A stretch of 39,131 nt of DNA. Source: an uncultured Methylibium sp. GTDB lineage: Bacteria > Pseudomonadota > Gammaproteobacteria > Burkholderiales > Burkholderiaceae_C. Position numbers and translations under genes: made by a program. Where the stretch lies: assembly GCF_902826655.1 (NCBI RefSeq), contig NZ_CADEFR010000033.1, positions 1 through 39,131 of the forward strand, read 5' to 3'. Shown here one piece after another: positions 22,920-30,870 of the stretch. The notes beneath the pieces were generated by a model. It saw nothing but the letters and a program-made list of their open reading frames with translations. It had not been told where the DNA came from and made no database searches. How positions within the stretch are numbered: the stretch's first letter is position 1; every line of letters begins with the position of its first letter.

Positions 22920-25213
22920 TCGACTTCAACGACACAACCCAATCTGCGGAGCGCAACAGGGAGTCTGAACGAGACGAGATTCGCACCGAACTGCTGGCGC
23001 GACTGGAGTCGGTGCTGACCACGATGTTTCCGGCTGGCAAGAAGCGCCGTGGCAAGTTCCTGATCGGCGACATCCTCGGCAGTCCAGGTGACAGCCTAGA
23101 GGTGGTGCTCGAAGGTGAGAAGGTCGGTCTGTGGACGGATCGTGCCGACAACTCAGGCGGCGACATCTATGCGCTGATCGGCGGCTACTGCGGCATCGAC
23201 GTTCACAGCGACTTTCCCCGCGTGCTGGACGCCGCTGCTGACCTGCTCGGGCGCTCGCGGTCGCTACCGATGCGTAAAGTCAAGAAGGAAGTACCGGTCG
23301 ACGATCTCGGTCCAGCCACGGCCAAGTGGGATTACCTGGACGCCACAGGCAAGCTGATTGCGGTCGTCTACCGCTACGACCCACCCGGTCGCAAGAAGGA
23401 GTTCCGGCCGTGGGATGCCAAGCGACGCAAGATGGCTCCGCCTGAGACACGTCCGCTTTACAACCAGCCGGGGCTCCTGTCGGTAGACACAGTCGTCCTG
23501 GTTGAAGGTGAGAAGTGCGCACAGACGCTGATCGGCTTTGGCATTTGTGCCACCACTGCGATGCACGGAGCCAACGCGCCGGTTGACAAAACCGACTGGT
23601 CGCCGCTGGCAGGCAAATCTGTGCTCATCTGGCCCGACAAGGACAAGCCGGGTTGGGAATACGCGGATCGAGCCTCCCAGGCGCTGCTGCTGGCTGGTGC
23701 AAAGTCCTGCTACATCCTGTACCCGCCCGAGGACGCTGCTGATGGCTGGGATGCGGCCGATGCCAAGAACGAAGGCTTCGATGTCGCGGGCTTCATTGCT
23801 CATGGCCCGCGCCTTCAGATGCATCTCATATCGGACGACCCCGAGCGCGATCCGACAAGCGCTGGTGGCGGAATCGAGGACTCGGTATGGGGCACCGAGG
23901 ACGCGCTGGCGCTGTCATTCACGCGCCGCTATCACCGCGACTGGCGCTATGTCGCGGGCTGGGGTCGGTGGCTGGTCTGGGATGGTCTCCGCTGGCGCAC
24001 CGAGGACACCTTGGCTGCCGCCGATCTCATCCGCCACGTCTGTCGTCACGCTGCTATCAACGCCAACAACCCCAAGGTCGCGGCCAAACTTGCGGCATCC
24101 AGCACCGTGGGCGGTGTCGAACGGCTGGCACGGGCGGATCGCAGGCACGCGGCCACGACCGACGAATGGGATGCAGATCCGTGGCTGCTCAACACACCTG
24201 GTGGCGTCGTCGACCTTAAGACCGGACGTCTACGCCCACACGACCGCGCCGACCGGATGACCAAGATCACCACGGCCACACCCGGTGGCGACTGCCCAAC
24301 TTGGCGGCAGTTCCTCGATGAGGTCACGGGTGGTGACAAGGAGCTGCAGGTCTATTTGCAGCGGATGGTGGGCTACGCGCTGACCGGATCTACCCGGGAG
24401 CACGCCCTATTTTTCCTGTACGGCACTGGCGCGAATGGCAAGTCGGTGTTCGTGAACACGTTGGCCACCATCCTCGGCGATTACGCCACCAACGCGCCGA
24501 TGGACACGTTTATGGAAACGCGCACCGACCGGCATCCGACCGACATGGCCGGTCTGCGTGGGGCGCGCTTCGTGGCGGCAATTGAGACCGAGCAGGGGCG
24601 GCGCTGGGCAGAGTCGAAGGTCAAGAACCTGACCGGGGGCGACAAGATCTCTGCGCGCTTTATGCGGCAGGACTTCTTCGAGTTTTTCCCTCAATTCAAG
24701 TTGTTCGTCGCGGGCAATCACAAGCCTGCCATTCGCAACATTGACGAGGCGATGAAGCGACGGCTGCACCTGATCCCCTTCACGATCACCGTGCCGCCCG
24801 AGCGACGAGACAAGCACCTGCAGCAGAAATTGCTGGCCGAGCGCGACGGCATCCTGGCCTGGGCGGTACAGGGATGCCTCGACTGGCAACGCCTGGGACG
24901 TCTCGATCTCCCGCAGCAAGTCGTCGACGCCACTGAGGAGTACTTCGAAGCCGAGGACGCGTTGGGCCGGTGGCTGGATGAGCGCTGCGTTCGTGTGGCC
25001 ACTGCGAAGTCTTTGACTGCCGAACTGTTCAACGACTGGAAGCTGTGGGCCGAGGCAGCGGGTGAATTCATCGGCTCGCAACGCCGCTTCTCCGATCTGC
25101 TCATCACCAGGGGCGTGGAGAAGTGGCGCAACGGCATGGGCGTGCGCGGGTTTCAGGGGATCGGGCTCAAGACCCCGCCCACGGCCGCCTACACGCCTTA
25201 TGCCGACAACTGA
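22916..25213 (+). CDS. P4-type phage primase-helicase
   Basis: 765 aa. A Toprim-like primase segment has VVLVEGEKCAQTL (VEGEK 196-200) and VLIWPDKDKPG (DKDK 241-244). A D5_N-type region follows (WLLNTPGGVVDLKTGRL near 425-440). The superfamily-3 helicase has Walker A FLYGTGANGKS at 500-510, and the later FVAGNHKPAIRNID and MKRRLHLIPF match sensor motifs of P4/D5 helicases. The zinc finger at the N-terminus of P4 alpha is not evident. It primes and unwinds DNA at the phage origin. The start is by ATGA overlap. A repeat-rich non-coding stretch directly downstream could be its origin. Confidence 0.93.
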   Translation: MIDFNDTTQSAERNRESERDEIRTELLARLESVLTTMFPAGKKRRGKFLIGDILGSPGDSLEVVLEGEKVGLWTDRADNSGGDIYALIGGYCGIDVHSDFPRVLDAAADLLGRSRSLPMRKVKKEVPVDDLGPATAKWDYLDATGKLIAVVYRYDPPGRKKEFRPWDAKRRKMAPPETRPLYNQPGLLSVDTVVLVEGEKCAQTLIGFGICATTAMHGANAPVDKTDWSPLAGKSVLIWPDKDKPGWEYADRASQALLLAGAKSCYILYPPEDAADGWDAADAKNEGFDVAGFIAHGPRLQMHLISDDPERDPTSAGGGIEDSVWGTEDALALSFTRRYHRDWRYVAGWGRWLVWDGLRWRTEDTLAAADLIRHVCRHAAINANNPKVAAKLAASSTVGGVERLARADRRHAATTDEWDADPWLLNTPGGVVDLKTGRLRPHDRADRMTKITTATPGGDCPTWRQFLDEVTGGDKELQVYLQRMVGYALTGSTREHALFFLYGTGANGKSVFVNTLATILGDYATNAPMDTFMETRTDRHPTDMAGLRGARFVAAIETEQGRRWAESKVKNLTGGDKISARFMRQDFFEFFPQFKLFVAGNHKPAIRNIDEAMKRRLHLIPFTITVPPERRDKHLQQKLLAERDGILAWAVQGCLDWQRLGRLDLPQQVVDATEEYFEAEDALGRWLDERCVRVATAKSLTAELFNDWKLWAEAAGEFIGSQRRFSDLLITRGVEKWRNGMGVRGFQGIGLKTPPTAAYTPYADN

Positions 25214-25232
25214 TCTCTATGGAAACCGCATC

Positions 25233-25330
25233 GTCTGACGCAGCTGACGCTGTTCCTCGTAACTCTCTACACGCGTGCGTGACGCGCACCTCATGGAGTG
25301 TTTCGACTGACTGCGTCGGCTGCGTCAGAC
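25233..25330. repeat. Inverted iteron-like repeats between primase and resolvase
   Basis: GTCTGACGCAGC (25233-25244) and GCTGCGTCAGAC (25319-25330) are perfect reverse complements 74 bp apart. Each is paired with another GACGC unit (CTGACGC at about 25245; TGCGTCG at about 25312), giving four TGACGC-type hexamers in mirrored pairs. The middle holds the imperfect palindrome GTGCGTGACGCGCAC. No gene fits in 25214-25353. Confidence 0.7.
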
Positions 25331-25353
25331 AGAAGCGCGAAAGGATAAAAAGC

Positions 25354-25818
25354 ATGAACACGACAATCCTGGCCCTTGATCTGGGCACACACACCGGGTG
25401 GGCTCTGCAGCACCTGGACGGCACCATCACCAGCGGCACGGAGCACTTCAAGCCGCAGCGATTTGAAGGCGGCGGGATGCGTTTCCTTCGATTCAAGCGC
25501 TGGCTCAACGAACTGCTGTCGGTCAGCAATCACATCAACGCGGTGTTCTTCGAGGAAGTTCGGAGGCACGCTGGCGTTGACGCGGCGCACGCCTACGGCG
25601 GATTCATGGGGCACCTGACTGCGTGGTGTGAACATCACAACATCCCCTACCAGGGCGTTCCGGTCGGCACGATCAAGAAGCACGCAACCGGCAAAGGCAA
25701 CGCGGGCAAGGACGAAATGATCACGTCCGTCCGCGAGCGTGGTCACACCCCAGTCGACGACAACGAAGCCGACGCACTGGCCCTGCTGCACTGGGCAGTC
25801 GAGACGCAGGAGGTGTGA
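25354..25818 (+). CDS. RuvC-like Holliday junction resolvase
   Basis: 154 aa. RNase H-like fold: ILALDLGTHTGWAL with Asp9, AVFFEEVRRHAG with Glu67, and the final DDNEADALALLHW with Asp136 and Asp140. These are the acidic residues of RuvC-type nucleases. VPVGTIKKHATGKGNAGKDEM is the typical RuvC-like Lys/Gly loop. Phage versions resolve branched DNA before packaging. AAAGGA precedes the ATG. The TGA is separated from the next GTG by one base, and AGGAGGTG within its 3' end is the ribosome site for that next gene. Confidence 0.9.
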   Translation: MNTTILALDLGTHTGWALQHLDGTITSGTEHFKPQRFEGGGMRFLRFKRWLNELLSVSNHINAVFFEEVRRHAGVDAAHAYGGFMGHLTAWCEHHNIPYQGVPVGTIKKHATGKGNAGKDEMITSVRERGHTPVDDNEADALALLHWAVETQEV

Positions 25819-25819
25819 C

Positions 25820-26029
25820 GTGAAGGTTCCGACACCCCAATACCGCTGCCCCCTTGGTCGGCTGCAGCCACAAGCCACCGATCTGGACGTCATCAAGGAA
25901 CGTGGCTGGCGTGATCAACACATCCTGGTGGTCAACGCGTCCGACGACCGTCTGGACTTCATCGAACGCGAGATCGTGCGACGCATTGGTGAACGTCTGT
26001 ACGGGCTGGGAGGGACGCGTCATGGCTGA
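25820..26029 (+). CDS. Small unknown phage protein, 69 aa
   Basis: 69 aa. MKVPTPQYRCPLGRLQPQATDL, then ILVVNASDDRLDFIEREIVRRIGERLYG; a beta-alpha pattern with no known motif. It starts with GTG 25820 behind AGGAGGTG, directly after the resolvase stop, and overlaps the next gene by 8 bp. The tight spacing supports it as real. Function unknown. Confidence 0.72.
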   Translation: MKVPTPQYRCPLGRLQPQATDLDVIKERGWRDQHILVVNASDDRLDFIEREIVRRIGERLYGLGGTRHG

Positions 26030-26438
26030 GTGGACAAGCGACGACGTGGCAGCACGCTTCGAAGAGGCCGCCACCACCGGACGACGCCTGCCCCCTGTAC
26101 GTGTGCAGGGCTACTTCAATTGTTGGCCCGCCTTCGTTCGCAAGGAGTGGGAAGCCTTTGCTGCCGACGAGAAGGTGTACCGACCCTTCCCACCAAGCCC
26201 CGAGGCCATCGACCGGATGCTGGAGACGATGCGCTGGGTGCAGTGGCTCGAGGTCGAGCAGCGCCATCTCGTGTGGATGCGGGCCAAGCGCTACGGCTGG
26301 AGGGACATCACGATTCGCTTTGCCTGCGACCGGACGACGGCGTGGCGGCGTTGGCAGAGGGCAATGGAGATCGTGGCTGCGAACCTCAACAGCGAAGGCG
26401 TGCGGTTGCCTTCCAAAAACGTGGGCAATTTAGGGTAA
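26022..26438 (+). CDS. DUF6362-like phage protein with C-terminal HTH
   Basis: 138 aa. RLPPVRVQGYFNCWPAFVRKEW, PPSPEAIDRMLETMRWVQWL and WMRAKRYGWRDITIRFACDR followed by TTAWRRWQRAMEIVAANLN match the DUF6362 pattern. The C-terminal half resembles the region-4 HTH of sigma-like or ArpU-type late regulators (RDITIRFACDRTTAWRRW). It is the last gene before the late region, a typical place for a late-transcription regulator; this role is inferred. The start overlaps the preceding gene by 8 bp. Confidence 0.8.
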   Translation: MAEWTSDDVAARFEEAATTGRRLPPVRVQGYFNCWPAFVRKEWEAFAADEKVYRPFPPSPEAIDRMLETMRWVQWLEVEQRHLVWMRAKRYGWRDITIRFACDRTTAWRRWQRAMEIVAANLNSEGVRLPSKNVGNLG

Positions 26439-26439
26439 T

Positions 26440-26476
26440 GCTTGCCGCGCTTGTCCCTGCTTTGCCTTGCTTGTCC
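26440..26476. repeat. 10-bp phased GCTTGTCC-type repeat array
   Basis: GCTTGCCGC (26440), GCTTGTCC (26449), GCTTTGCC (26459) and GCTTGTCC (26469). The last three units start exactly 10 bp apart, so they fall on the same DNA face. Such phasing is typical of protein-binding arrays. Confidence 0.65.
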
Positions 26477-26643
26477 GTTTCGAGGCCCGCCAGCCCTGCA
26501 ACAAAACAGCCCGGTCGGGGGTAGTATTTCGGCTATCTTCTGGACAGCGGTGACGGTTGAGGCGATAGGCCCAGGCAAAAGGGGTCCTTCCTTCCCAAAT
26601 CGCAATGCGGGGGGCGCGAGCGCGGCATTCGCCTAGCGTCCGA

Positions 26644-26678
26644 CTGCAAACCAAGGTTTGCAGGGTTTGCAGTTTGCA
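26644..26678. repeat. CTGCAAACC palindrome plus GGTTTGCAG direct repeats
   Basis: CTGCAAACC-AA-GGTTTGCAG (26644-26663) is a perfect 9-bp inverted repeat. GGTTTGCAG recurs at once (26664-26672), followed by a partial TTTGCA (26673-26678). A possible operator or terminase-binding site. Confidence 0.7.
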
Positions 26679-26705
26679 CCCACCCCAGTCCGCACCCATC
26701 ACGAG

Positions 26706-26740
26706 CCCGCCCACGGTTTCCCGTCGGCGGGTTTTTTTTT
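26706..26740 (+). terminator. Rho-independent terminator
   Basis: CCCGCC (26706-26711) pairs with GGCGGG (26726-26731); inside, after one C-C mismatch, ACG pairs with CGT. Nine T follow. It would end the early replication transcript just before the methyltransferase pair. Confidence 0.85.
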
Positions 26741-26752
26741 GAGGAACCGATT

Positions 26753-28162
26753 CTGAACACGCTCAACGTCGAGTACCGTAAGGTCGAGGCGCTGATCCCC
26801 TACGCCCGCAATCCACGCACGCACACTGACGAGCAGGTGGCCAAGATCGCCGCCAGCATCGTCGAGTACGGCTGGACGAATCCGGTGCTGGTGGACGGCG
26901 ACAACGGGATCATCGCGGGCCACGGTCGTCTGGCCGCCGCGCGCAAGCTCGGGCTGGATCAGGTGCCGGTCATAGAACTGGCGCACCTCTCGCCCACGCA
27001 GAAGCGTGCCTACGTCATCTCTGACAACCGGCTGGCGCTCGACGCCGGTTGGAACGAGGAGATGCTGGCGCTGGAGATGGCCGAGCTGTCCGAGGCCGGG
27101 TACGACCTTGCGTTGACCGGTTTCGAGGATGCTGAGATCGAGGCCTTGCTCGCTGACGAGGTGGAAACCGATGACGCCGACCAGGAGGCAGATGCCGACG
27201 AACCGGACGCTGCTGATGATGTGCCGGATGCCCCTGTGGTGCCGGTGTCCCGCACCGGCGATGTCTGGGCCATCGGCTCCCACCGTCTGATCTGTGGCGA
27301 TGCCACCGACCCGACAGCAGTCGCCACGCTGATGCAGGGCGATGCGGCCCGGCTGTGCTTCACCTCACCGCCTTACGGCAACCAGCGTGACTACACCAGC
27401 GGCGGTGTCAAGGATTGGGATGGCCTGATGCGCGGCGTATTTGCCAACGTGCCAACGGCCGACGACGGCCAGGTGCTGGTCAACCTCGGGTTGATCCACC
27501 GCGACAACGAAGTCATCCCGTATTGGGATGCGTGGCTTGGCTGGATGCGCACGCAGGGTTGGCGGCGCTTCGCGTGGTACGTCTGGGATCAAGGACCGGG
27601 GATGCCCGGAGACTGGGCTGGTCGCTTTGCGCCGAGTTTCGAGTTCGTATTTCACTTCAACCGCGCCAGCCGCAAGCCCAACAAGATCGTGCCCTGCAAG
27701 CACGCGGGCCAGGAGTCGCACCTGCGTGCCGATGGCTCGTCCACGGCGATGCGCGGCAAGGACGGCGAGGTCGGCGGCTGGACGCACAAGGGGCAGCCGA
27801 CGCAGGACACCCGGATTCCCGACTCGGTGATCCGCGTGATGCGTCACAAGGGCAAGATCGGTCAGGACATCGACCACCCGGCTGTGTTCCCGGTGGCGTT
27901 GCCGGAGTTCGTGATCGAGGCCTACACGGACGCAGGCGACATCGTGTTCGAACCTTTTGGCGGCAGCGGCACGACGATGCTGGCCGCGCAGCGCACCGGT
28001 CGTGTGTGTCGCAGCGTTGAGATCGCGCCGGAGTACGTGGACGTCGCCATCAAGCGCTTCCAGCAGAACCACTCCGGCGTGCCCGTCACGTTGCTGGCCA
28101 CCGGCCAATCCTTCGATGACGTCGCCAGTGAACGTCTGGCCACCACGGAGGTAGCGCAATGA
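26753..28162 (+). CDS. ParB-domain / DNA methyltransferase fusion 1 (SPPY type)
   Basis: 469 aa from the start chosen here. The ParB/sulfiredoxin-like domain has ALIPYARNPRTHTDEQVAKI, GIIAGHGRLAAARKLGL and RAYVISDNRLALDAGW. An acidic linker follows. The methyltransferase has catalytic FTSPPYG (SPPY about 205-208) and the SAM motif FEPFGGSGTTMLAA, in beta-class order. SPPY is common in N4-cytosine enzymes. No ATG, GTG or TTG begins the conserved N-terminus; CTG 26753 with GAGGA 7 nt upstream is the best start. A GTG at 26837 would delete 28 conserved residues. Solitary phage methyltransferases of this type usually protect phage DNA from host restriction. It is coupled to fusion 2 by ATGA. Confidence 0.9.
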   Translation: MNTLNVEYRKVEALIPYARNPRTHTDEQVAKIAASIVEYGWTNPVLVDGDNGIIAGHGRLAAARKLGLDQVPVIELAHLSPTQKRAYVISDNRLALDAGWNEEMLALEMAELSEAGYDLALTGFEDAEIEALLADEVETDDADQEADADEPDAADDVPDAPVVPVSRTGDVWAIGSHRLICGDATDPTAVATLMQGDAARLCFTSPPYGNQRDYTSGGVKDWDGLMRGVFANVPTADDGQVLVNLGLIHRDNEVIPYWDAWLGWMRTQGWRRFAWYVWDQGPGMPGDWAGRFAPSFEFVFHFNRASRKPNKIVPCKHAGQESHLRADGSSTAMRGKDGEVGGWTHKGQPTQDTRIPDSVIRVMRHKGKIGQDIDHPAVFPVALPEFVIEAYTDAGDIVFEPFGGSGTTMLAAQRTGRVCRSVEIAPEYVDVAIKRFQQNHSGVPVTLLATGQSFDDVASERLATTEVAQ

Positions 28163-29430
28163 CCGCCTCGTGGTTTGCCGACAAGATCGAGCAGTGGCCG
28201 ACCGCCAAACTGCTGCCCTACGCCCGCAATGCGCGCACCCACTCGGACGATCAGGTGGCGCAGATCGCTGCCTCGATTGCCGAGTTCGGATTCACCAATC
28301 CGATCCTCGCCGGTAGCGATGGTGTCATCGTGGCCGGGCACGGACGGCTTGCTGCTGCGCAGAAGCTCGGGCTGGCGGTGGTGCCGGTGGTGGTGCTCGA
28401 TCATCTGAGCGCGACGCAGCGCCGGGCCCTGGTGATCGCGGACAACCGCATCGCCGAGAACGCGGGCTGGGACGACGCGATGCTGCGCATCGAGATCGCG
28501 TCCCTTCAGGATGACGACTTCGACGTGTCGCTGACCGGCTTCGATGCCGATGCACTTGCGGAATTGATGGCGGGCGACGAGCCGGATGGCGAAGGCGAAA
28601 CCGATGACGATGCGGTGCCCGAGGTGTCAGAGACACCCGTCTCGCGCCCGGGCGATGTCTGGCTGCTCGGTGGCCACCGTCTGCTGTGTGGCGACTCCAC
28701 TGTGGCTGAGAGCTACGACCGGGTTCTCGATGGCGAGCCGGTGGATATGGTCTTCACCGACCCGCCGTACAACGTGAACTACGCCAACAGCGCCAAGGAC
28801 AAGATGCGCGGCAAGGATCGCGCGATCCTGAACGACAACCTCGGCGACGGCTTCTACGACTTCCTGCTGGCGGCGTTGACGCCGACCATCGGGAACTGCC
28901 GGGGCGGCATCTACGTGGCGATGTCGTCCAGCGAACTGGATGTGCTGCAGGCAGCGTTCCGTGCCGCCGGTGGAAAGTGGTCGACGTTCATCATCTGGGC
29001 CAAGAACACCTTCACGCTGGGCCGGGCCGACTACCAGCGCCAGTACGAGCCAATCTTGTACGGATGGCCCGAGGGCGCGCAGCGTCACTGGTGCGGCGAC
29101 CGCGACCAGGGTGACGTCTGGAACATCAAGAAGCCGCAGAAGAACGACCTGCATCCGACGATGAAGCCGGTGGAGTTGGTCGAGCGCGCGATACGCAATT
29201 CGAGCCGACCGGGCAACGTGGTGCTCGACCCGTTCGGGGGCTCCGGCACGACGCTGATCGCCGCCGAAAAGTCAGGGCGGCTGGCACGGCTGATCGAACT
29301 CGACCCTAAGTACGTGGACGTGATCGTGCGGCGCTGGCAGGAATGGGCTGGCAAGCAAGCCACCCGCGAGTCGGATGGCGCGCTGTTCGATGATCAGGCG
29401 GCGAGCGACTCCTCGTTGATCTCGCAGTGA
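28159..29430 (+). CDS. ParB-domain / DNA methyltransferase fusion 2 (DPPY type)
   Basis: 423 aa. Same architecture as the upstream gene: LLPYARNARTHSDDQVAQIA, VIVAGHGRLAAAQKLGL and LVIADNRIAENAGWDDAML, acidic linker, then MVFTDPPYNVNY (DPPY 201-204) and LDPFGGSGTTLIAAEKSGR. DPPY suggests N6-adenine methylation, so the two tandem enzymes may modify different bases. The N-terminal domains are clearly homologous, while the methyltransferase parts differ strongly, suggesting domain shuffling rather than plain duplication. The start is an ATGA overlap. The 3' end overlaps the convergent small gene by 37 bp. No restriction endonuclease is nearby. Confidence 0.93.
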   Translation: MTASWFADKIEQWPTAKLLPYARNARTHSDDQVAQIAASIAEFGFTNPILAGSDGVIVAGHGRLAAAQKLGLAVVPVVVLDHLSATQRRALVIADNRIAENAGWDDAMLRIEIASLQDDDFDVSLTGFDADALAELMAGDEPDGEGETDDDAVPEVSETPVSRPGDVWLLGGHRLLCGDSTVAESYDRVLDGEPVDMVFTDPPYNVNYANSAKDKMRGKDRAILNDNLGDGFYDFLLAALTPTIGNCRGGIYVAMSSSELDVLQAAFRAAGGKWSTFIIWAKNTFTLGRADYQRQYEPILYGWPEGAQRHWCGDRDQGDVWNIKKPQKNDLHPTMKPVELVERAIRNSSRPGNVVLDPFGGSGTTLIAAEKSGRLARLIELDPKYVDVIVRRWQEWAGKQATRESDGALFDDQAASDSSLISQ

Positions 29431-29762
29431 ATCACAAAGCCCGTCAGGTAAGGCAGGCCGCGCGGGATGCCGTACTGCTTGCTGGTCTGGCGGCCAATCG
29501 TCCAGCCCATCCACTGTTGGGTGGCGGCGTTGATCGCGTCCGCTAGGGTCTGGCCCTGGTACAGCCCGTTTTGCACATCGTCCGCAAAGTGGCGTCCGTG
29601 GCGGCTGTCGAGGAAGACCTGGACTGATTCGAGGGGCTGGCTGGTGGCGTCCGAGATGGCCCTCATCGCCAGGGGCCACGCGGTGCTGGCGTGTTCGTTC
29701 ATCGTGCCCCAGAAGCCCCAGGCTTCGTTCTGGGTGGCGGGGATCTGTTGGTTGGTGTTCAT
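29394..29762 (-). CDS. Unknown protein of the leftward small-gene cluster, 122 aa
   Basis: 122 aa. WGFWGTMNEHASTAWPLAMR, VQVFLDSRHGRHFADDVQNG and LADAINAATQQWMGWTIGRQ look like a conserved mostly helical fold; I know similar proteins only as hypotheticals of integrative elements. The FLDSRHGRHFADDV stretch is the most family-like. AGGAG precedes the ATG at 29762, and leader repeat D lies 40 bp upstream. It converges with methyltransferase 2 (37-bp overlap). Confidence 0.8.
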   Translation of the reverse strand: MNTNQQIPATQNEAWGFWGTMNEHASTAWPLAMRAISDATSQPLESVQVFLDSRHGRHFADDVQNGLYQGQTLADAINAATQQWMGWTIGRQTSKQYGIPRGLPYLTGFVIHCEINEESLAA

Positions 29763-29801
29763 CTCTGGCTCCTTGGGGTTGATCGTTGCGACACCCGTAG
29801 T

Positions 29802-29852
29802 AACGCGCTGTTCGATTGAGAAGCCAAGCTGTTCTTGGCTTCTTTCTCAATC
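29802..29852 (-). repeat. Leader repeat, copy D, with hairpin
   Basis: AACGCGCTGTTC (29802-29813), six bases, GAAGCCAAG (29820-29828). GATTGAG-AAGCCAAG pairs with CTTGGCTT-CT-TTCTCAATC up to 29852 apart from a short bulge, giving a long hairpin on the minus strand upstream of the 122-aa gene. Confidence 0.8.
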
Positions 29853-29860
29853 TATTTCGA

Positions 29861-30220
29861 TCACCCGAGACGGGCCACGTAGCGTGCGTAGTCGCCGCCC
29901 TCTGGATTCACGTAAAGGTAGGGGCGACCCGGTGCGGTGACCTCGACGCAAAGATAGCCGTCACAAGTGCCGCCACCTTTGCCACGCAGCCAGTCGCGCG
30001 ATACCAACAGGCTGCGGGCAAAGGCATCGAACTCGTCGACGGTGAGTTCCTTCGTCTCGGTGACGTAGACCTTGGTCTGACCCTGGCCGCCAACTTCGTC
30101 CAAGTCGGCAGGCTTGCGGGCAAACGGCAATCGGACGCTCAACTCCTCGACCTGCAAGGTGGTGTCGCCAAACTGAAGGGTGCGAGGCGTGCGTTCGATG
30201 GTGATGGTCATGGTGCTCAT
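29861..30220 (-). CDS. Unknown protein, 119 aa
   Basis: 119 aa. Beta-rich: MTITIERTPRTLQFGDTTLQ, QTKVYVTETKELTVDEFDAF, then GTCDGYLCVEVTAPGRPYLY and a short tail. Not recognised. I chose ATG 30220 with AGGAG 8 nt upstream; a second ATG three codons in is possible. It lies 29 bp behind DUF3489 and is the one gene of the cluster without a leader repeat, so it is probably read from the DUF3489 transcript. Confidence 0.75.
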   Translation of the reverse strand: MSTMTITIERTPRTLQFGDTTLQVEELSVRLPFARKPADLDEVGGQGQTKVYVTETKELTVDEFDAFARSLLVSRDWLRGKGGGTCDGYLCVEVTAPGRPYLYVNPEGGDYARYVARLG

Positions 30221-30249
30221 GGATGTTCTCCTGGGTGTTGGCGTGGCGA

Positions 30250-30774
30250 TCAGGCTTCTGCGGCGATCCGGTAGACCCGCTCGCCACCTTGGGCCTTGTC
30301 CGAGACGATGGTCAGGCCAAGCTTCTTCTTGAAGGCTCCGGCAAAGGTGCCGCGCACCGTGTGCGCCTGCCAGCCGGTGGTCTCGCAGATCTGCTGCACC
30401 GTTGCCCCTTCGGGGCGCCGCAGCATCTGGATCACGGTGGCCTGCTTGCTGTTCTCGCGGGTGCGAGGTTTGGCGGCCGCCTTTTCTTGCGCCCACGTGG
30501 CCTCGGCTGCCGTCACGGCTGCGTCGAGTTCGGAGTCGGCGGTCACTGGCGCAGGCGCAGGCCGGGCGCGCCCCATCGCGTCGTAGCCCTCGGCTGCAAC
30601 GAACCAGTGGGTGCCGTCGGAGGTGATCAGCGCGCGGTTGAAAAGGCCATCGAGCACCTTCTTGCGTGCCCCGCCTTTGATGTTTTCGGGGAACCAGTCG
30701 ATCTTGCCGTCGGTGTGTTCGAGGGCGTAGGCCAGGATCGCGTGCTGCGCCGGGGTCAGTTGGGTGGTGGTCAT
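30250..30774 (-). CDS. DUF3489 protein
   Basis: 174 aa. The N-terminus QLTPAQHAILAYALEHTDGK and the C-terminal winged-helix region KQATVIQMLRRPEGATVQQI, CETTGWQAHTVRGTFAGAFK, KKLGLTIVSDKAQGGERVYR are the DUF3489 signature. The latter resembles an HTH with the LRRPEGATVQQICETTGW recognition segment, so DNA binding is likely. The middle (about 75-110) is Ala/Pro-rich linker. GAAGGAGAAG precedes the ATG. The frame stays open upstream into leader repeat B without an earlier start. Confidence 0.88.
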   Translation of the reverse strand: MTTTQLTPAQHAILAYALEHTDGKIDWFPENIKGGARKKVLDGLFNRALITSDGTHWFVAAEGYDAMGRARPAPAPVTADSELDAAVTAAEATWAQEKAAAKPRTRENSKQATVIQMLRRPEGATVQQICETTGWQAHTVRGTFAGAFKKKLGLTIVSDKAQGGERVYRIAAEA

Positions 30775-30813
30775 TTGCTTCTCCTTCGGAGGGGTTGATG
30801 GGGTGACGTGATG

Positions 30814-30858
30814 AACGCGCTGTTCGGGAGTGAAGCCAAGCGCTTTCTGCTTGGCTTC
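30814..30858 (-). repeat. Leader repeat, copy B, with hairpin
   Basis: AACGCGCTGTTC (30814-30825), six bases, GAAGCCAAGC (30832-30841), and a perfect inverted GCTTGGCTTC (30849-30858) with a 7-nt loop. On the minus strand it would translate as ALGFTPEQRVHHVTP, in frame with DUF3489. Confidence 0.85.
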
Positions 30859-30870
30859 GACGGTTCTTGA

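Larger units (their letters stand above)
26439..26752. other. 314-bp non-coding region before the methyltransferase genes
   Basis: No convincing gene on either strand. It holds phased repeats at its left end (26440-26476), a palindrome with direct repeats (26644-26678) and a terminator (26706-26740). Between 26480 and 26640 I see only possible promoter elements (TTGAGG near 26555) and nothing firm. The size and content fit a packaging (cos/pac) or operator region. Confidence 0.6.
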
